Shown here one piece after another: positions 60,443 to 64,000 of a stretch of 64,000 nucleotides of DNA; positions within the stretch are counted from its first letter, which is position 1, and each line of letters starts with the position of its first letter. A program made the translations under genes and the position numbers. Source of the stretch: Pseudisothecium myosuroides (taxonomy: Eukaryota > Streptophyta > Bryopsida > Hypnales > Lembophyllaceae); contig OX637289.1 of NCBI GenBank assembly GCA_951799445.1, forward strand, positions 22,320,245 through 22,384,244, read 5' to 3'. The notes below the pieces were generated by a model. The model was not told the DNA's origin. It searched no databases and saw nothing but the letters and a program-made list of their open reading frames with translations.

Positions 60443-61054
60443 GTTGCGCAGCGAGATCTGAAGGCGGCGAAGGATAGAAAAAAAGAAGGGAGATGCACCG
60501 CTGCAACTCCTAAACGAGAAACAGAACAAAACGAAGTACAGACAATTGGGTTCCGCAATTTCCTACTACAACACTAAGGTAATGGACGTCTTCGAGAAAT
60601 CTGTACAGACATTTAAGCTATGAGAGTCCTCACGAAATCTGTCTCCTTGGACAGAATTACGCACTCGGTGACGGATGAAACTCCAGAGTGGATGAATGAA
60701 AACCTCTCATTGTGGGAACAGCTCAACCCTGGTTCTCGCAGTGCAAAGCCAGTCTCCGGTGTGCGTGCTTGTTTGATCTTACGCATCCTGATGATTCAGG
60801 CTCCGCGGAGGAGCTCTCTCGGTGCTGCGATCGGGTTGCGAAACGCATGAATGTTGCGGTAGCAAGTTTGCGGCAATCGATTTGGTGGAGCGGCGACGAA
60901 ACGCGAGCTTGAAGCAGCTCTGCGAGGGTTTTTGTTCTTTTCTTTCGCGGGGAATGGTTTTGTTGGAGAGTGTGTGTAGGCATTTCTGGTGTTGTATTGT
61001 TGTTTTGGATCTCCCCCTTTCTAGGTTGGGGAGAGATTTGAAAGCTCCGGCGCA
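60443..61054. promoter_or_regulatory. Shared intergenic region between divergent genes
   Basis: The MED15-like gene (minus) and the alpha-COP gene (plus) start 612 bp apart, head to head. This stretch must contain both promoters and 5' UTRs. It is less AT-rich than the spacers. I see no convincing TATA box in a fixed position for either gene, and ORFs inside it are short and overlap on both strands. Confidence 0.6.
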
Positions 61055-63829
61055 ATGTTGACCAAGTTCGAGACGAAGAGTAATCGGGTGAAGGGCCTGA
61101 GCTTTCACCCGCGCCGGCCATGGATCCTGGCCAGCTTGCACAGCGGGATTGTTCAGCTGTGGGACTACAGGATGGGCACACTCATCGACCGATTCGATGA
61201 GCACGATGGACCTGTGCGGGGCGTCCATTTTCACAAATCGCAGCCTCTGTTTGTCTCTGGAGGTTAGGTTTCGGTCCCTTGTACTGCTTCGGAGTGTTTT
61301 GGGGCAAGGATTTACTGCTTTAGCACCATTTTGGAATGCTTCGGTTTTTGATGTAGTCCCTGAAGTTGTCACCACATTGTCAGATTTGAACTCAGCGTTT
61401 TCATTGATTTCGAAGATTTTTCATTAGCGGCAAGATCCCGGCGATGGTTGCGAGAGGCAGAAAAGGTCTTGTCATTAATGGCTTGTTTGCTTGGCGTTAG
61501 GGTTCGCATTTTTTTTCGGCGGTAGTGCTGATGATTTATTGGGAACGACTGTATTTAATAATTGATCGTCGAAGCAGTGAGAGTTTGAATGCCTGTTGGG
61601 GGCTCTTTTGTGAAGGGAGTCGCTTACCAAGAATTTTTTTGGGTCCAGAGTTGGTCTGATCATTTTTTAATTGTATTAATGTGGTTTTTAACTTGGTTGG
61701 GATGTCTGCAGGTGATGATTATAAAATAAAAGTGTGGAACTACAAGATGCGGCGCTGTTTGTTCACTTTGTTGGGCCACCTGGACTACATTCGGACGGTG
61801 CAATTCCACCACGAAAGTCCGTGGATTGTGAGTGCAAGTGATGATCAGACCATCCGTATCTGGAACTGGCAATCACGCACATGCATTTCTGTACTCACAG
61901 GTCACAACCACTACGTGATGTGCGCCTCGTTTCACATTAAGGAGGATTTAGTGGTGTCCGCATCATTGGATCAGACCGTGCGAGTGTGGGATATTGGAGC
62001 ATTGAAGAAGAAGTCCGTATCACCAGCTGAAGATATGCTTCGCCTCACGCAGATGAACACCGATCTTTTTGGAGGAGGTGATTCTATAGTGAAGTACGTG
62101 CTTGAAGGTCACGACAGGGGTGTCAACTGGGCATCGTTCCATCCCACCTTGCCACTTATTGTATCTGGAGCAGATGATCGTCAAGTGAAGCTATGGAGAA
62201 TGAACGGTACTTGCCTTACCTGAAGCGTTTCCTTTGAATGCATCGATAGACTGATACCGAATGATACTTTTCTCGTTTGCGAACATCTTTATCCTACTGC
62301 GAAGCCTTCTCTTGTGGAGAAAGATATTTTCATTATGTCTACACGGTTTTGGACTCCCTCTAATTTGTGTTCACTGCAAATACTGTGCAGACACCAAGGC
62401 ATGGGAGGTGGATACTCTGCGGGGTCACGTCAACAATGTCTCCTGCGTCATGTTCCATGCACGGCAAGACATTATCGTTTCGAACTCCGAGGACAAGAGC
62501 ATTCGTGTGTGGGACATGTCGAAGCGCACAGGTGTGCAGACTTTCCGAAGAGAGCATGATCGATTCTGGATTCTTTCTGCTCATCCAGAGATGAATCTTC
62601 TTGCTGCTGGTCATGACAGCGGAATGATCGTCTTCAAGTTGGAGAGAGAGAGACCTGCTTGTGCCGTTCAAGGAGGCACCTTGTACTATGTGAAAGAGCG
62701 CTATTTGCGCACTTACGATTTTGCTGCTGCAAGGGACAACCCACTTATTTCTATTCGGCGAGCAGGTTCCATGGGATTGAACCAGGGACCTCGGACCCTC
62801 TCGTATAATCCAGCAGAAAATGCAGTCTTGCTCTGTACAGATGTGGATGGTGGTTCCTACGAACTCTACCTCATCCCCAAAGAGAGTTCTGGCAGGAGTG
62901 AGGCGGCGCAGGAGGCAAAACGTGGGATAGGTTCGTCTGCAGTCTTTGTTGCACGAAACCGATTTGCTGTACTTGACAAAAGCCAAAACCAGGTAATACT
63001 TGCATGCCAGTGGCATCTTCAGGAATATTTGATCTTGCTTAATATTTCTTCTAGGAATTGCGAGATTGCTTTAGCGAGTGCAGCACGGAAGGTCTGTGTG
63101 TGGATAATTGCATCTTTGTAGTTATCCTGATTACTGTCCTACTTGGGATGACAGTTTCATCCAGAAACTCGAGGTCGGGGGAATATAGTTCTAGCCGCCA
63201 ACTAAAAAGTTTGAATTTCACTTTTTCTAGTAAATACGTGAAGCTTACGTAATTCAGCCTAGAATACACTAAAGATTTCGGGTTGATTCTATCAGGTTCT
63301 TATCAAGAATTTGAGAAACGAAGTGACCAAGAAAGTCACTCTACCATCTCCAAGCACGGATGTCATCTTTTATGCAGGAACTGGAAACCTGCTTTGTAGG
63401 TCAGAAGACAAAGTTGTGCTTTTCGATCTGCAGCAACGTGCCACACTGGGAGAGGTCAGCACTCCCTTTGTGAAGTATGTCGTGTGGTCAAGTGACATGG
63501 AGCATGTTGCACTGCTAAGTAAGCATGCCATAGTTGTGGCCACCAAGAAGCTTGTGCAGAAGTGCACAGTTCATGAGACCATTCGTGTGAAAAGTGGAGC
63601 ATGGGATGAGTCTGGTGTATTCATCTATACCACACTCAATCACATCAAGTACTGCTTGCCAAATGGAGACAGCGGGATAATCCGAACTCTAGACGTTCCT
63701 GTGTACATCACGAAAGTCAGCGGAAATTCAATTTACTGCTTGGACCGGGATGGCAAGAACCGGGTTATCCAAATCGACGCTACTGAGTACACATTCAAGC
63801 TAGCACTTATCCAGCGCAAGTTTGACCAG
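61055..63829 (+). CDS. Coatomer subunit alpha (alpha-COP), 5' half, continues past the window
   Basis: Four in-phase exons are visible: 61055-61262, 61712-62206, 62391-62992 and 63296-63829, which closes at a GTAAGC donor. They encode 613 residues, about half the usual length of roughly 1,200. The N terminus [19 protein letters not shown] is highly conserved in alpha-COP. At least six WD40 repeats follow, with typical endings ([41 protein letters not shown]). The second beta-propeller carries [20 protein letters not shown] and [20 protein letters not shown]. Alpha-COP is a scaffold of the COPI coat and binds dilysine cargo tails for Golgi-to-ER transport. The remaining exons lie to the right of the window. 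Confidence 0.97.
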
Positions 63830-64000
63830 GTAAGCTATTTTGCAGTATATTTTTTCAACACGGCACTCACATATAAGGCTCGTGACAGTCTTATAAGCAC
63901 ATGGATTATTCTAATCCTGTATAACTGAAGAAGAACAGAGCACTCTTCTTATGACGGAGCTGCTAAAATTCCAATCTTTACTCTTCTCATAGTATCTCCA

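Noticed and set aside
62261..62390. Upstream extension of alpha-COP exon 3 to an ATG at 62261
   Set aside because: This is intron 2; the acceptor at 62391 joins in phase with the exon ending at 62206.
62360..63016. Minus-strand 218-codon ORF
   Set aside because: Shadow of alpha-COP exon 3; the plus strand is clearly coding with WD40 repeats.

Overview
The window looks like nuclear DNA of a land plant. It holds multi-exon genes with canonical GT-AG introns, a plastid-type DUF819 membrane protein, a plant ZFN-type CCCH zinc-finger protein, the alpha subunit of the COPI coat, and plant-type hAT and CACTA (En/Spm) transposons. The style of the tnp2/DUF4216 transposase suggested a non-seed plant, such as a bryophyte or lycophyte, but that is a weak inference and I cannot name the species.

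Layout. (1) 1.2-5.3 kb, minus strand: a complete 12-exon DUF819 gene (474 codons) that I rebuilt exon by exon; every junction keeps frame. (2) 5.3-11.2 kb: AT-rich spacer with a long foldback element (6580-7382) and a smaller relative (7825-8075). (3) 11.2-22.6 kb, plus strand: an 11-exon, five-finger CCCH protein (719 codons) with a large Tyr/Pro/Thr/Gln-rich repeat exon; small transposons sit in its introns. (4) 22.6-30.1 kb: AT-rich to mixed spacer with a Tourist-like MITE and a CACTA-like end. (5) 30.1-33.5 kb: an element extremely rich in CCGG/TTCCGG, carrying one 669-codon ORF of unknown function. (6) 33.8-42.8 kb, minus strand: a TNPA-like (Transposase_24) gene of a CACTA element, split by a complete 4,967-bp hAT transposon with a perfect 8-bp target duplication. 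(7) 47.7-53.0 kb, plus strand: a tnp2/DUF4218/DUF4216 CACTA transposase broken by a frameshift and an in-frame stop, followed by degenerate sequence to about 56 kb. (8) 56-59.4 kb: AT-rich spacer with a CACTA-like hairpin and a tandem repeat. (9) 59.4-60.4 kb, minus strand: a short 115-residue Mediator MED15-like gene, head to head with (10) the alpha-COP gene, which starts at 61055 and runs off the right edge.

The host genes are housekeeping or regulatory (plastid membrane protein, RNA-binding zinc finger, Mediator-like protein, vesicle coat) and show no pathway link to each other. The middle (about 27-56 kb) is a nested transposon block. The least explained object is the CCGG-saturated element at 30.1-33.5 kb: its motif falls in all three codon phases of the ORF and continues outside it, which points to a DNA-level signal and not a protein motif.
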